Shown piece after piece: positions 1 through 11,666 of a stretch of DNA of 64,000 bases. The stretch covers positions 65,511,260 through 65,575,259 of the forward strand of contig NC_065530.1 in assembly GCF_020184175.1 (NCBI RefSeq). The letters run 5' to 3'. This DNA comes from Aphis gossypii (Eukaryota > Arthropoda > Insecta > Hemiptera > Aphididae). Positions within the stretch are counted from its first letter, which is position 1. Every line of letters starts with the position of its first letter. Below the pieces are notes generated by a model. That model made no database searches and was not told where the DNA came from. It was given only the letters and a program-made list of their open reading frames with translations. The position numbers and the translations under genes were made by a program.

Positions 1-1
1 G

Positions 2-648
2 GACGCGCGACCGGCGCCCGAAAACGGCGGAAACGGCAAACAGGAGCGGAAGAAGTCGTTCGGCGAATCGTTCCGGCGGCTGGTGGGCAAGTTCACGGGC
101 GGCGGGCACGGCAGCAAGTCGGACGCCGATCGGAAGAATAAAAACCGTAAGAAACCGGAATCGGCCGAGCGACGGCACGCCGACAGCGGCGACGACGGCG
201 ACTACGGTTACGACGGCGAGAACACCTACAGGAGTTACGACGGCGGCGTCAGACCAGTCGCCGACCGCCACCAGCGATTGTTCGGCAGCACGCAGACGTT
301 GGACCGACACCGAGCCGGACGGACGGCCAACCACAACCGCAGCAGTAGCAAGGTTCGCGACGACGATTACGACGAAGACGACTACGACGACGACGACGAC
401 GTTCACCGGTACAACGAGCACCGCAGTCAGGACATCAGAGGATCATCGCCTGTGATGAACGGCGGCGGCGGCAGGACTAGCAACGGAGTGCACAGGTACT
501 ACTTGGGCGAGGACCCTTTTGGCGGCAGTATTTACGGCCGCGAGAGGGAATACGACGGCGGCAAGCGCAGACCACACAAGAAGAACGGCAGCAGCGGCAC
601 TTACGACTCCCCGCAACATCATCACCACAGCACTCATTACGTCCAGAG
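2..648 (+). CDS. Unrecognised low-complexity basic/acidic protein, exon (5' end of gene outside window)
   Basis: Open reading frame from the left edge (frame starting at base 2), without a stop, to a donor site gtaata at 649. The GTG at 83 is not a start: the frame continues upstream with a Lys/Arg-rich stretch containing KKSFGESFRRLVGKF. The encoded 215 residues are low complexity: Gly/Lys/Arg-rich at the start, then Asp/Tyr-rich, with a strongly acidic run (DDDYDEDDYDDDDD) at about 370-400 and a His cluster (HHHH) near 620-630. Codons are GC- and CpG-rich compared with the flanking DNA. The exon ends with two bases (ag) of an Arg codon that is completed by the first base of the next exon at 4316, so the reading frame is kept across the join. 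No enzyme or known domain is visible. It may be a cytoskeletal or membrane-associated scaffold, but that is only a guess from composition. Confidence 0.75.
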
Positions 649-3600
649 GTAATATTATTAAATCCCTGCCACATTATTATCCTTATAATTATTTACCTGA
701 GCGTCACAGGATCCCGCAGTGTAGGTTTCTAACCCGCGTGCCTCCTAATAGCCTGTTATTTCTTCTAAATTAACCCGGTTAGCACGATACGAAATTCCAG
801 AGATTTTTGTCGATTTTTTTTTAATTTTAAATAACTTATAATAATTTTAACTTCTGTCTTCGATTTTTCAAGCCATCGATTACAATTTTCTATAGCAATA
901 GTTATTAGAAATTTAATTCGGCCGCTGATCTTTTAAAAACTATTTTTATAATATATAATAATATAACCTAGTCGAATAAGTTAATCCTAACGAGGATGTA
1001 CTAAACGTAACAAAATTACCATATTTTTTCGCGTTAAATATGTTCTTTACTTTTCGTTTTAGTTATTTAGTTTGTAAAATACTAGCTGTTTATTTGATCT
1101 CAAATTACTAAAATATTTATCTAATTTATCTAACTGTTGTAAAAAAAAAAAAGTTATTAATTAAAAGATCTAATACCTAGTACCTATTTATGTGTAACCT
1201 TTCTAAAAAAGTGTAATTTGTATTACATTTCAAGAAATATTTTATACTTAGTAGTTAAATTATTTAACTATAGGTACTTAGCAAGTATAATATTATGTTG
1301 TATTACTAATTATTTATAAATGTAAAATGTACATTTCCAATTTTTATTATAGAATAAAATTTATTTTTGCTCAAACCGCGTCATAATGATAATTTTTAAT
1401 ATAATATTTTAATGTATATTGGACCTAGTTAATATTAATAGTAAATATTAATTATTTGTGTTATATTAAAATAATAGGTGGCTCAAATTAATTTTTTTAT
1501 CCTAATTTACAATAAAATAAAGATAAAATAATATAATATACTTATTTTACTTCGTTTACCTAAATATAGTTGTGCGCTACGCAGTACGTATTATAATACA
1601 ATATCTTTATACCTTTGAGTCTTCCTACGAGTAAGTTTCTCGTTACCATTTATTTATTCATATGGCAAACTTGTTACTATGCAAGTTAACTATTTTTGTA
1701 TGTCAATTTAAAGTTTTCGATCGATATTATTTCGCTATAATGACATTAATTCTAATAATGATAATAATCCGCGATCGTTTCCATTGTTGTTTATACGATT
1801 CAGAATCACAATATGGCAAAAAATGATGGCTATACATGTCGTATCGTAACAATCAACCGTGTATAACATTATTAGCATATAATGGAACACTCCTATAAAT
1901 ATTAAAACGCCAACATGATTATTAGCCTGTTTTTTTTTTGTATCCACAAAGAGGCTGGCGAAAATTGATAAACGCACACGAACTTCATCATCAGTGCCGT
2001 GTGCTAATATCTTAAAAAGGCGAAACCTGTTTTTATTTTTAAAAATAAAGTATATATATTAATTGCTACAAACTGATTTCGCACGAGGCGTGTCTCATGT
2101 CCGATGTCGTTATGTTATTATTATATTATTTGCGTGTGTGAATGAAAGTGAACTGTAGCTGCAATTTTTCCTAGTGAGGGAGACACGCCACAGAATACTT
2201 ATAGATTTTTACGTAGGCAGCAGATGATTTCACTCAAATACACGGAAGTTTTTAAAACAAACACACTCAATATTGGTTACACTAACGAGTTTACCACATA
2301 CCAAATTAAATTGCGTGCTAAACCTACTAGATAATATTATGCATATAAAAAGCAAATCGATTAAAAATAAAATTTAGATTTCAAGTATATTTTTTTTATT
2401 AATGTTGCGTCTAATCGTTTGAGATTAATGTTCCATCTCAGAAAATTCGTGGTGTAGTCCGACAATCTAAACAAAGGTATCTATAACATATTTGTGCTTA
2501 TCATTTTTCAGTTAGTTATTTTATAAAACTAGACCTAATGCCAATCAGGAATATTTAATTAATATATTTATAATTGCTTTACGCTATTTTAGCCTATATT
2601 TGTTTTATTATTATGCAAAATACGCTACTATCGCTAATATAAGTAGATTTATTCGACATTCGTAGTTTTTAAATGAGAAAACAAATTATTGGCTAAAAAT
2701 TTTAAATTTATATAACACATTGTATTTCAGTACAAATAATTAATATTTAATACCATATGCCTTTTATAACTTTCAATAGAATTTTTAAATTTCTTAAAAT
2801 TGAAAAAAGTTTTCATTCGGAATTGGAACTTTTTAATAATTAATTAATATCATACCTAATCTAATACTTACAGTCATTTAAACTGAAAGTATTATTATTA
2901 TTATTTTACTCACAAAATTGAATCTCTAGCTTGTTAGTTTTGAATTCAAGATTGTCTAGGTCAATAAATATATACTACTCGGAGTCCACAGGTACTATAT
3001 TATAGTTCTAATAATTTCCGAATTATAATAAAATAATAAAATATTAGTCATGATTTTAGGATATAGGATTACGTGTATTAAACAATTTAATAATAGGATG
3101 GTTATCCTCAAGCTATATTGTTAAAATCAACCTTGAATTCGGATACTTTATTATAATATATCAAAATTGGCAAAGGCCAAGTGTTTTAATTGTTAAAATA
3201 GGTATATAAGACACAGTACAGTAACTACTTAGATCATATAATTAGTAGTGTCATACGCAGTTTGGTCGTTTAATTAATTTCGAAATATATTACACGACAC
3301 TTTTACGCACTATGGCTAGTTGATACTCCGTTTTCGGTGATTTCAAGGTCGAGGCACGGCACTTTATTTACGTAGGGACCAATTATTTACGAGAAAAAAA
3401 TGCAATTAATTTGAAACACCACATTGTAACACACCTACGTCCTGTTTTAAACATAAACCTACCTGATGACATACATCGTCTAGTTTTGACTTGTTTACGT
3501 TTGTTTTCCACGATATATTGCAATGAATAGGCAACATCACGCAGAAAACGCCCATGTTAAAAATCCAAATCAGGAAATATTCTACTACCTCCTATTTCCT

Positions 3601-4315
3601 ACGATAATGTCACAATAACTTGACTAGATAGTGCAATTTATTACCAAATATTCAAACCTAATTATTTATATACTACCTAACTAGAATAAGATAAACAAAA
3701 AACAATTGTAGGTAATATTATTCGTATTTAAAAATTACCAAGTAAATGGTTTTTTACACGGATAATATTATACATTAGTATTAAATTTCATCAAAATATT
3801 TTAGCTGGTAATTTACATAATTATTTATTTTCAAAAAAAATGTATTTTGTGTTATTTATTTTTAAACTACTTATATTTGAATACTTAATCATTTATTTTT
3901 GGAAAACAGAAATAGTTTAATAACATAAAATAAAAACCAAATGAATATTATTAAATTAATGTGAATTATTTACATACTTTTCAACTGATTATCATAAATT
4001 ATTATTAGGTAGGTAGGTACTATTCTACTTTTATATTATATATTTCATTGCTTAACAGCACCGCATTTTTATTTATTTTTTTTTTTAATTGTTATTAGTA
4101 TTATGATATTGTGCATCGTTAATATAATATTAAAATGATCATTATTCATTTAAGACGCAATCCAAAATTATATCAATAGCGTAGTGTTATATTATGATAT
4201 CATGATCATATTAATATTTAATTGTTATACGATACAGATATATATAAATATATATATTATATATTTATACAATAATACATATAGATTCAAATAGACTAAA
4301 TAATAAATGTTACAG
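649..4315 (+). other. Intron of the unrecognised gene
   Basis: AT-rich DNA between the donor gtaata at 649 and the acceptor ttacag ending at 4315. It contains only simple AT-rich runs, for example (ATT)n near 2890 and a TATATA-rich palindromic stretch near 4235-4265. I see no coding region or recognisable transposon in it. Confidence 0.7.
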
Positions 4316-4466
4316 GACTATACCAGTGAACACGACCAGTACTACATTGGGTCGGTTTAGCAAGTCTACAGGACGTTTGTTATCCGACGATTACAACAGT
4401 AGCGTATCGGATAGAGCTCAAACGCTGCCAAGAAAACTCCGAACGGAGAGCAAAATAAAAAAGCAG
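4316..4466 (+). CDS. Unrecognised low-complexity protein, middle exon
   Basis: A 151-base exon too short to stand out as a long ORF. It is bounded by acceptor ttacag (ending 4315) and donor gtaaac (4467). The first base completes the split Arg codon from the exon ending at 648, and the remaining 50 codons read Thr/Ser/Arg-rich sequence including TTLGRFSKSTGRLLSDD, then SDRAQTLPRKLRTESKIKKQ. It leaves in phase 0, which fits the exon starting at 5117. Matching phases at both ends, together with Ser/Arg/Lys-rich composition similar to the other two exons, support the join. It contains no known domain; the Ser/Thr near basic residues could be phosphorylation sites, but this is inference. Confidence 0.75.
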
Positions 4467-5116
4467 GTAAACAAAATTATTAAAATCATTTAAACAAACC
4501 GAACTGTGCGATCGGATATTTTTATTATTCTCTACCTATATAACTTATATAAGCGATTTTGATTCATACGTATAGGAAGTCGATTTTGAGCTGATATTGA
4601 ATATAATATTAGTATACACTTACACTGTACCTATTATCTACCTACCTACGGCTAATATTTATCACATTATGTGATAGTTAAAACTGTCGATGTACTAACC
4701 TGTCGGTGTAATAAGTATAAGTATTTTAAATTTGTATATGTGAAGAGTATATGGTGGACAAACATTTTTCTGTACAACTCTTATGAAATCTAAACTTTAA
4801 ATACTAATAACAAACTATATTCGGCCAAAATTTGATTTTTATGTGTCAAAAATATTTTGTTTTTGAATTATGAATTAAAAATTATATGTCGTCGTTTTAG
4901 TGAAAACTAAAAAAAAAAAAAGACGACAATTAAAAACAGTTAAAAACGATGAGGTTATGTTCTTGGACACCCGGACATAGCTGGTTTATCCACCGATCAG
5001 TATGTCTATAAGCCGTTTAAAAATATCTAACTATCATAACACATATACTTACCTACGGTATCACTATAAAACACGGTTAATATTATAATATTATATCGGT
5101 CTCGTTACTATCGCAG
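4467..5116 (+). other. Intron of the unrecognised gene
   Basis: A 650-base AT-rich intron from gtaaac to the acceptor ctatcgcag. Nothing else recognisable in it. Confidence 0.7.
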
Positions 5117-5980
5117 GTGCACGCGTCCCGGGAGAACGATTACGGCGGAGTTACGAACCGATCGGCAGCCAACTCCGGGAGCATGATCAACGTATCGTTC
5201 GCCAACGGGCCGACCAAGCCGCAGCGGACGTTCTCGAAACCGTCGCTGCTCCGGAGCCAAAGCTTCAACGTTCAACCGGACCCGGGACACCAGACGCGCC
5301 GGTCGATCAGCACGCTGCACCGGCTTGAAGAGTCGCCGCCGCCGCTCAAGAGCCCGAACATCGTGAGCATGTTGAGCAGGAGCACCAAGGACCTGTCGGT
5401 GGGCGCGGACGACGGGTACAGATCGCTGTCGGGCAGCTGGGCCAGCCCGGGAGAGCTGAGCAACGGGGGCGGCGGCGGCGCGAGCACCGCGTACCGGCGG
5501 GACGATCCGAAGAAGAAGATCTTCATGAAGGGCCTGCTGGACCACGCGCCCGAGCTGTACAAGACGCTCAGCCACCAGGAGGACACGACCACCAGCACCA
5601 CCACTGGCCGGCGGTATTCGCCCGTGAAGATGGACAGGCCGTACTCGAGCAGCGGCCACTCGTCGTCGCCGACCATCAGGCACGGCAGCGGCGGCGAGGT
5701 GACCAATCGGAGCGTGACGCGCCGCGGCAGCAAGGACGATTACACCGAGACGGTGAGGATCACGTCCAAGTCGGACGACCCGTACCGGCCGAGCGTCACC
5801 AACACGGTGCAGAACTTCACCAAGAAAAAGGTGCCCAGGGACGGCCGGGTGGAGACCATCGAGTCGACCGAGACCAAGACGGTGACCAAGAGTCGGTACA
5901 ACGGCGGCGACGCCATCAACGGGTACAATAACGGCATCGGTGGCGGCGTGGTGATCGAAGTCAGGAACGGCAGGAACTGA
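5117..5980 (+). CDS. Unrecognised low-complexity protein, terminal coding exon
   Basis: Starts in phase 0 directly after acceptor tcgcag and ends at TGA 5978-5980, giving 287 residues. The leading GTG is an internal Val codon, not a start. With the two upstream exons at least 553 residues are encoded in the window. The sequence is Ser/Arg/Lys/Thr-rich and appears largely disordered. Stretches that look less random are KKKIFMKGLLDHAPELYKTL (about residues 134-153 of this exon), and a Thr/Val/Lys-rich tail: TETVRITSKSDDPYRPSV, TVQNFTKKKV and VETIESTETKTVTKSRY. There is a short poly-Gly run (NGGGGGAS). No enzyme domain, signal peptide or membrane segment is seen here. Codons are GC-rich. The three-exon model is well supported, but I do not recognise the protein and assign no function. 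An adaptor or cytoskeletal protein is possible. Confidence 0.85.
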   Translation: MHASRENDYGGVTNRSAANSGSMINVSFANGPTKPQRTFSKPSLLRSQSFNVQPDPGHQTRRSISTLHRLEESPPPLKSPNIVSMLSRSTKDLSVGADDGYRSLSGSWASPGELSNGGGGGASTAYRRDDPKKKIFMKGLLDHAPELYKTLSHQEDTTTSTTTGRRYSPVKMDRPYSSSGHSSSPTIRHGSGGEVTNRSVTRRGSKDDYTETVRITSKSDDPYRPSVTNTVQNFTKKKVPRDGRVETIESTETKTVTKSRYNGGDAINGYNNGIGGGVVIEVRNGRN

Positions 5981-5997
5981 TTTATTTCAAAGCGATA

Positions 5998-6140
5998 CGG
6001 TGAAACCTCTTAATACCGGACACTGTCGGCAGGTTTTGTCCGTACTTCAGAACGATTTGCGGTTTCCAGGTGTTGATCCCCCCCCCAAAAAAAAACGTCC
6101 GCTATTCGGGGATGTCTGTGTTATTTGGGAGGTTTTACTG
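5998..6140. mobile_element. Small pogo/Tigger-like (Tc1-mariner) MITE in the 3'UTR
   Basis: Terminal inverted repeats CGGTGAAACCTC (from 5998) and GAGGTTTTACTG (ending 6140; its reverse complement is CAGTAAAACCTC). The element is about 143 bp and is flanked by TA on both sides (5996-5997 and 6141-6142), the target duplication expected of the Tc1/mariner superfamily. CAGT.AAACCTC ends are typical of pogo/Tigger-type elements. It encodes no protein. It starts 17 bases after the stop codon of the preceding gene, so it probably forms part of that gene's 3'UTR. Confidence 0.65.
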
Positions 6141-8933
6141 TATAACGATAATACGATAAGTCAGCCGTTTATTATTATTATTGCTATCGTCGTCGACACG
6201 TAGTCGATCGTTATTATAATATTATAATATAATATAATACTATGACGTATATATACAATATAATAATATACTTATATATTATTACTATTAATAACTAAAA
6301 TAAAAATATTATAATTTATACGAGAAAATAACGAATCGATAATAAAATATAATATACAATATTATTGTTGCTACTGGTTGATACCTAATATAATATTTTG
6401 TTATTAGCTCTATAATACACCTAGTACCTAGGTATACCTATAAATAATATAATAATATTATGACATAATCGTAGATCAAGATCACAGTTGTAAGGTCTAT
6501 GATCATAATCGTTAATATAATTAAACGTATATTTTATTTTTTGTATCTAATTGTTTTTAACATATCTATCATTGTATTATTATTATTATTATTATGCATA
6601 GTTAATAATAATATCGTAATAATATAATATTACACTAAGGCATCGGCAACCAAACAGGTGCCATTAATACATTTTGTGTTTTACTTTATTATTATACTTA
6701 CTAATGAAAAAAAATATAAAACTGTCCAGACTAATTTATTTTTAATAGATATTATTTAAGATTAGTTAATTGTGTCAAACACAAATGTAAGTACTAAAAA
6801 ATTGTAAATAATTATTGTTTTATTATAATATCGCTCAATAATTTTGTGATTTTTTTTTTTTTTTATGTACGCTACGAGCGATTTTATGAATGTAAGAGTA
6901 ATGAGTAATAATAAAAATTAACTCAACTCGTGTATGTTTAAACTGTGTTTTACATAAAATATATTATATTATCTTTACGAAAAAAAAATTATAATTGGTA
7001 TTCCTAAATGATTAATTATAAATAAAAATATCTGGCTATTCGGATATTATTGGTACCTATAAATCTAATCGAGTATAAATATTAAAAAATTAAAGTAAGT
7101 AGAATTACCTATAAACTTTTCATTGTAATTTAATACGAAAAAAAATCATTAGTAATTACCATTTAAACTAGGTACACACTACACTTACTTTTTGGCTTTT
7201 TGCATTAATAGTTAGTACCTATATGTACAATGTGCCCGTGTTTATTATCAACAGGTGCACCGCCGTCTGCTAAACATTATATTATTATTTAAGGTTTCAA
7301 GTCATGTATAATTTGTACTTTATTCTATTTGGGTCACCTAAACAAGTTCAGTTGAATATTCAACACATACATTTTTCAATGACGACAAAAAATTAGTAAT
7401 ATTATCGGTATATTTTTATTTTATTGATATAATATAATAATATGATGAACACAATATTCATCTTAATATCTCATAGGTATATAATACATATTATATTATA
7501 TTAATTGTTATTTTAAATATAAAATTAACACAACGCATTAATATTGTGCATAAATAAACTATAATAATTATAGGCGATAATGTATGTTATGAATTATCGT
7601 GACAAGATTATTCTTCTATTATTAGAAGCAATTTTTTTCAATTTCCGGTATAACAAAGGAACTACACGGGAGTCAATTTTTCGTTTCATATACAATGACT
7701 CCACAGATAGGAGGAATTATTGTAGCTATTATACAAACATAGTGACATAGACATAAAGTTAATATTTCTGAAAATTAATTTTTATACTCTACTGATCTAA
7801 CAATACTATACTAATAATCATTTAGGTATTATTTTTATTTCATAATTATCTATTCTCTGTATCTTTTTATCAACTTAAGCTTAAACTTATTGCAATCCTT
7901 TCTTTTTTACCTATCTATCTTATATCTATTCCATTATGTAATATGGAATATACGGATACCCCCTCCCCCCCAAACAAAAACACACCCCGAAAAAAAATTC
8001 CAAAAAAATTAAATATAAATATAAATAAATGTATTAATTTGTTCACATATTATATTTACATTTATTTATAGATACATATTTTAAACGATATGCATTGTAA
8101 TAAAATACATAGGTACCTACCTACATATTTTATTAAATTATACTTATATACATACTTTTTAGTATTAGAAATTAGTTAAAACTTAAAATAGGTATCTATA
8201 TAATGTTAAAATCCTGTTGTATTAACTATTGATTGTTATCGTTTTGACACCATATTTTAATTTTTGTCTTAAATTAATAAATGAGTTAAATTAATCCAAG
8301 TAAATGATTATTAATTATTAACCCCTAATAAGTGTTGATTTTGCTGAAATGTGTTTAACTTTTTGATAGGTAGGTAATAGTATTTCAACACCAATAAGCT
8401 TACTCCAGCTGGATTTCTACACTCAAATATGTTTAATACCTATTGACACATTTTATTGTTAATTCAACACGAGATTTCTATGTGTAATAACTAATAGTTA
8501 ACAATACAATGTAGGTATCTATATTTTACACAATAATATTATACCCTGTCAATAAATTTCAATTTTATTACCCAACCTTTGATAAGCATTGTGACATTTA
8601 ATTTAATTCATATTGCTAATATCTTTTAAATCAGTATAAACTATAAATTACCTACCTACCTAAGGTTATTCTATTCTGTGCTAATAGTAAACCATACTTT
8701 TCTTAAACCAATCAAAATGTTAGTTAGGTAATAAAATTGAAATTTATAGACAGCTATTTTGTACCTATAGGCTATTAATAGATACATCAATTCCACTTAA
8801 AAATACAACACTTGGTTGTTAACTGTTGTAGTAGTACTTACATGTCTTACTCAAATAAATAATTACCTCAATACAGTATAAATTAAAAGTTAACGGTTTG
8901 TTTTATATTTTTTTATACATGTTTGTACTTACT
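6141..8933. other. AT-rich intergenic region and probable 3'UTR end
   Basis: Very AT-rich DNA with several AATAAA-type words downstream of the first gene (for example around 6297-6360), so its poly(A) site probably lies here but cannot be fixed. It contains (ATT)n near 6576-6596 and a C/A-rich patch at 7955-8000. No coding region seen. Confidence 0.5.
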
Positions 8934-9932
8934 ATGGATATTATAAAATCAAATAAAGGATGTGATAAGTTATGCTACAACGGCTTAAGGCTTTATATAC
9001 CTATGTTGTAAAGCATATTGGTAAATCCAAGATAACTTGTAGGTGTTGGAAGAAGTCCGCAATGAAATGTACAGGAGAATTTTACACCAATCTTCAAAGA
9101 GAAGACCCTGTATCAAAATCCAATCATAACCATTTTGGAGATAATGGCAAGGTAAATATGGAAAAAGATTTATGTGTTATTAAAGAGCAGACAAAAGCTG
9201 GTTTATCTAAATCGCTTGAAGTTTATGCTGAAATAATTTCTAAGTTGGACGATGACATTAGAGCAAAGATGCTGGTGGAAGACATTATACAATGTTAAAA
9301 GAACATTGTGAAATCAACATTCTAAATTAAATCCAATTGAACCAACTAGTCTGGATAATTTGGTCATTAATGGTGCGTAGGTACCTAAATTAATATATAT
9401 AAATTATTAATATTAATATTGTATTTAAAATTTAATATGTACGTTTAACAGATGAGTGGTGCACAACAGGTCATTTTGAGTATGACCATTTTTTAATTTT
9501 GACAATGGTATTGATTCTGAACAAAAAATTTTGATTTTTGGCACTGTATCAAAATCCAGTACTTGGTATTCAGATGGTAATTTCTCACTAGCATCAAAAT
9601 TATTTTTGCAATTGTATGTTATAAGTGTAGAGGTAGGTAGATGGTATATTTATAACTGCAATAGTCTATTACAAAGGAAAACATCAGAAACCTATAAATT
9701 AGCACTTAGAACATTAGTTGAAAAGTGTGCAGAGGAAAATCTTAATCTTGATCCAAAGTATATCTATCTTGATTTTGAAAAGATTGTAATTAAAGCTGTT
9801 CATAAAATATTTAACCGAGTAGTTATTATCCCTGGGTGCTTCTATCATTTGTCGCAGTCTACTCACAGAAAAGTTCAAGCCTTAGGTCTAGAACAATTAT
9901 ACCGTGAAGACAATACCTTTAATAAATTCTAA
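8934..9932 (+). pseudogene. Decayed FLYWCH/MULE transposase remnant
   Basis: Two protein blocks show a broken transposon gene. The first (about 8934-9298) begins MDIIKSNKGCDKLCYNG in one frame and, after a frameshift near 8985, reads a FLYWCH-type zinc-finger core: ITCRCWKKSAMKCTGEF followed by SNHNHF, the Cys-Cys-His-His pattern. The second (9531-9932) resembles the N-terminal half of a MULE transposase: TWYSDGNFSLASKLFLQLYV, then LDFEKIVIKAVHKIF and IIPGCFYHLSQSTHRKVQ, the pattern D.E....A....F followed by C.(F/Y)HL.QS. Between them pieces such as NPIEPTSLDNLVIN (9330 on) and DEWCTTGHFEYDHF (9452 on) lie in other frames. At least three frame changes and a stop after LYREDNTFNKF show that it is inactive and 3'-truncated. 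The section 9372-9451 looks like a GT-AG intron in the right phase. Such elements are common in aphid genomes (family knowledge). Confidence 0.8.
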
Positions 9933-11666
9933 GTCTAACCCAACTGTTTTAAATATTTTGTTGTAAATTGTAAATCAAATAAAATTATTTTTAAGGACTT
10001 GAAACTTTTTACCATCACATAATATTGTTATTTAGTATACTTACATATTGCAATTTTCAAAATATTTAAATTCATTTTAAGCTATTTATGTATAGTTAGA
10101 ATCTATAATAAATTTGTATATTCACATTGTTTTACGGTACCTACATAAACATGTTGGTATTGTCGTATTGACTTATAATAAAAAATATCTAATAATAATA
10201 TTGATTATTATATTACAAAGGTAATGTTTTTTTACAAAAATAGTTCAAGTAGGTAATTATTTGTATACAATACAAATACAATACAGGTATAACAGAATTT
10301 ACTCTCTATAATCAGATTCAGATACAAATAAATTCTAAGTAAAGTAAGGTTTTGCTGAATAACTGAATAAATACAATACAATTATAAAATAAAAGTTCAA
10401 ATTCAATGACTTAAAAGTGAACCTGCTTCTTTTAATTTATAATCTTAATTCATTAAGTTATAACTTATAACAGAATAAAAAACTTAAGTTTTTTTTTGTA
10501 AAATAAAATTATAACTATTACATGTAATGATTTTTTTAATTTTCAGTTTGAAAAGGTAAGGATAAAGCGTTCTTGTTTTTTAGATAGGGCACTTGGTCAC
10601 AACTCCTAATTATAACTATTTAGTGCTACCCTTGGTCATTAAAAATTGAAATACATAATTCGTAATATTTACTATTCCAATATTTTAAATTAGTTTAGCT
10701 GTTTATCACATTGTTCATTGCTTTCAATATAGTATGTATAATATAACATAAAAAAAAAAAAAAATTATAATTTGGAAATTATAAATGCCTATATACTTTA
10801 TATAACATATAACATTATTATTATTTATGGCAAGTGTCAAAGATTTCCTTTATGGAGCTCATGTAGGAATCAATTTAAATATGAATCGTAATTTTTAATC
10901 TTAACAGGTTTGATTAAATAGTAATTCTGATAAACATTATTAATTTAATAATATATATTATACTTTTAATAAAATTAAAAACAAATTGTATTTTTATATA
11001 CATACCAAATACTACTGTACAGACACATGCATTAAGTCACTTATATAGACTGTTATTTTGAAATTAATGGGCACTATAGTTTTTATTTCACTTGTATCTT
11101 TATACAATTTACTAATTAAAAACTAATACTCTTCTGATATAAAAATGAATATTATTCTAATAATATTAAGCTCATATAAGAATAACATTCATTAAAATAT
11201 TACTAAATCAGTCTTAAAAATATACTAATAATACAATACTAACATCAAAATAACAATATATATATAAAATACAGGTATTTATAATTTATAGGACAAAATA
11301 TAGACAATGTACATCAAAAATGATTATTTAAACTTAATAAGTTTGATTTATTAAATAAATAATATTTTTAACTAAAATTAAAATAATATGAATGATTTGT
11401 CAGTAAAAGAATTTAACTTATCATAACTTTTACATATTGTATTTTGTAAGGATGGTATTGAACTTAATATTCTAACTAATCAATTTGAACACAAATATAT
11501 ATTTTTGGAATTCATCGTACATATAATATTTTATAAATTCTATTCAACACTTATACATGATAAATATATACATTTAGAACAATTTGTAAAACTTAAATTC
11601 ATTAAAATTAAAACATTTTTTGTCAAAGACATTGTTAAGTATTTATCAAGGATAGGTAAATGAAAA
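9933..11666. other. AT-rich intergenic region between MULE remnant and cardiolipin synthase
   Basis: Only AT-rich sequence with homopolymer runs; no coding region or clear transposon ends. The 3'UTR and poly(A) site of the minus-strand cardiolipin synthase gene must fall in the part next to 11666 but cannot be placed exactly. Confidence 0.5.

Noticed and set aside
83..85. GTG at 83 as the start of the first gene
   Set aside because: The frame is open to the left edge with similar Lys/Arg-rich sequence, and nuclear genes rarely start with GTG.
1735..1977. 80-residue minus-strand ORF in the first intron
   Set aside because: AT-rich, hydrophobic residues only by composition, no motif or splice support.
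5108..5937. Antisense ORFs over the terminal exon of the unknown gene
   Set aside because: Shadows of the GC-rich sense frame, which has good splice joins at its 5' end.
6000..6203. 67-residue ORF after the first gene
   Set aside because: It lies within the pogo-like MITE and flanking AT-rich DNA, with no protein pattern.
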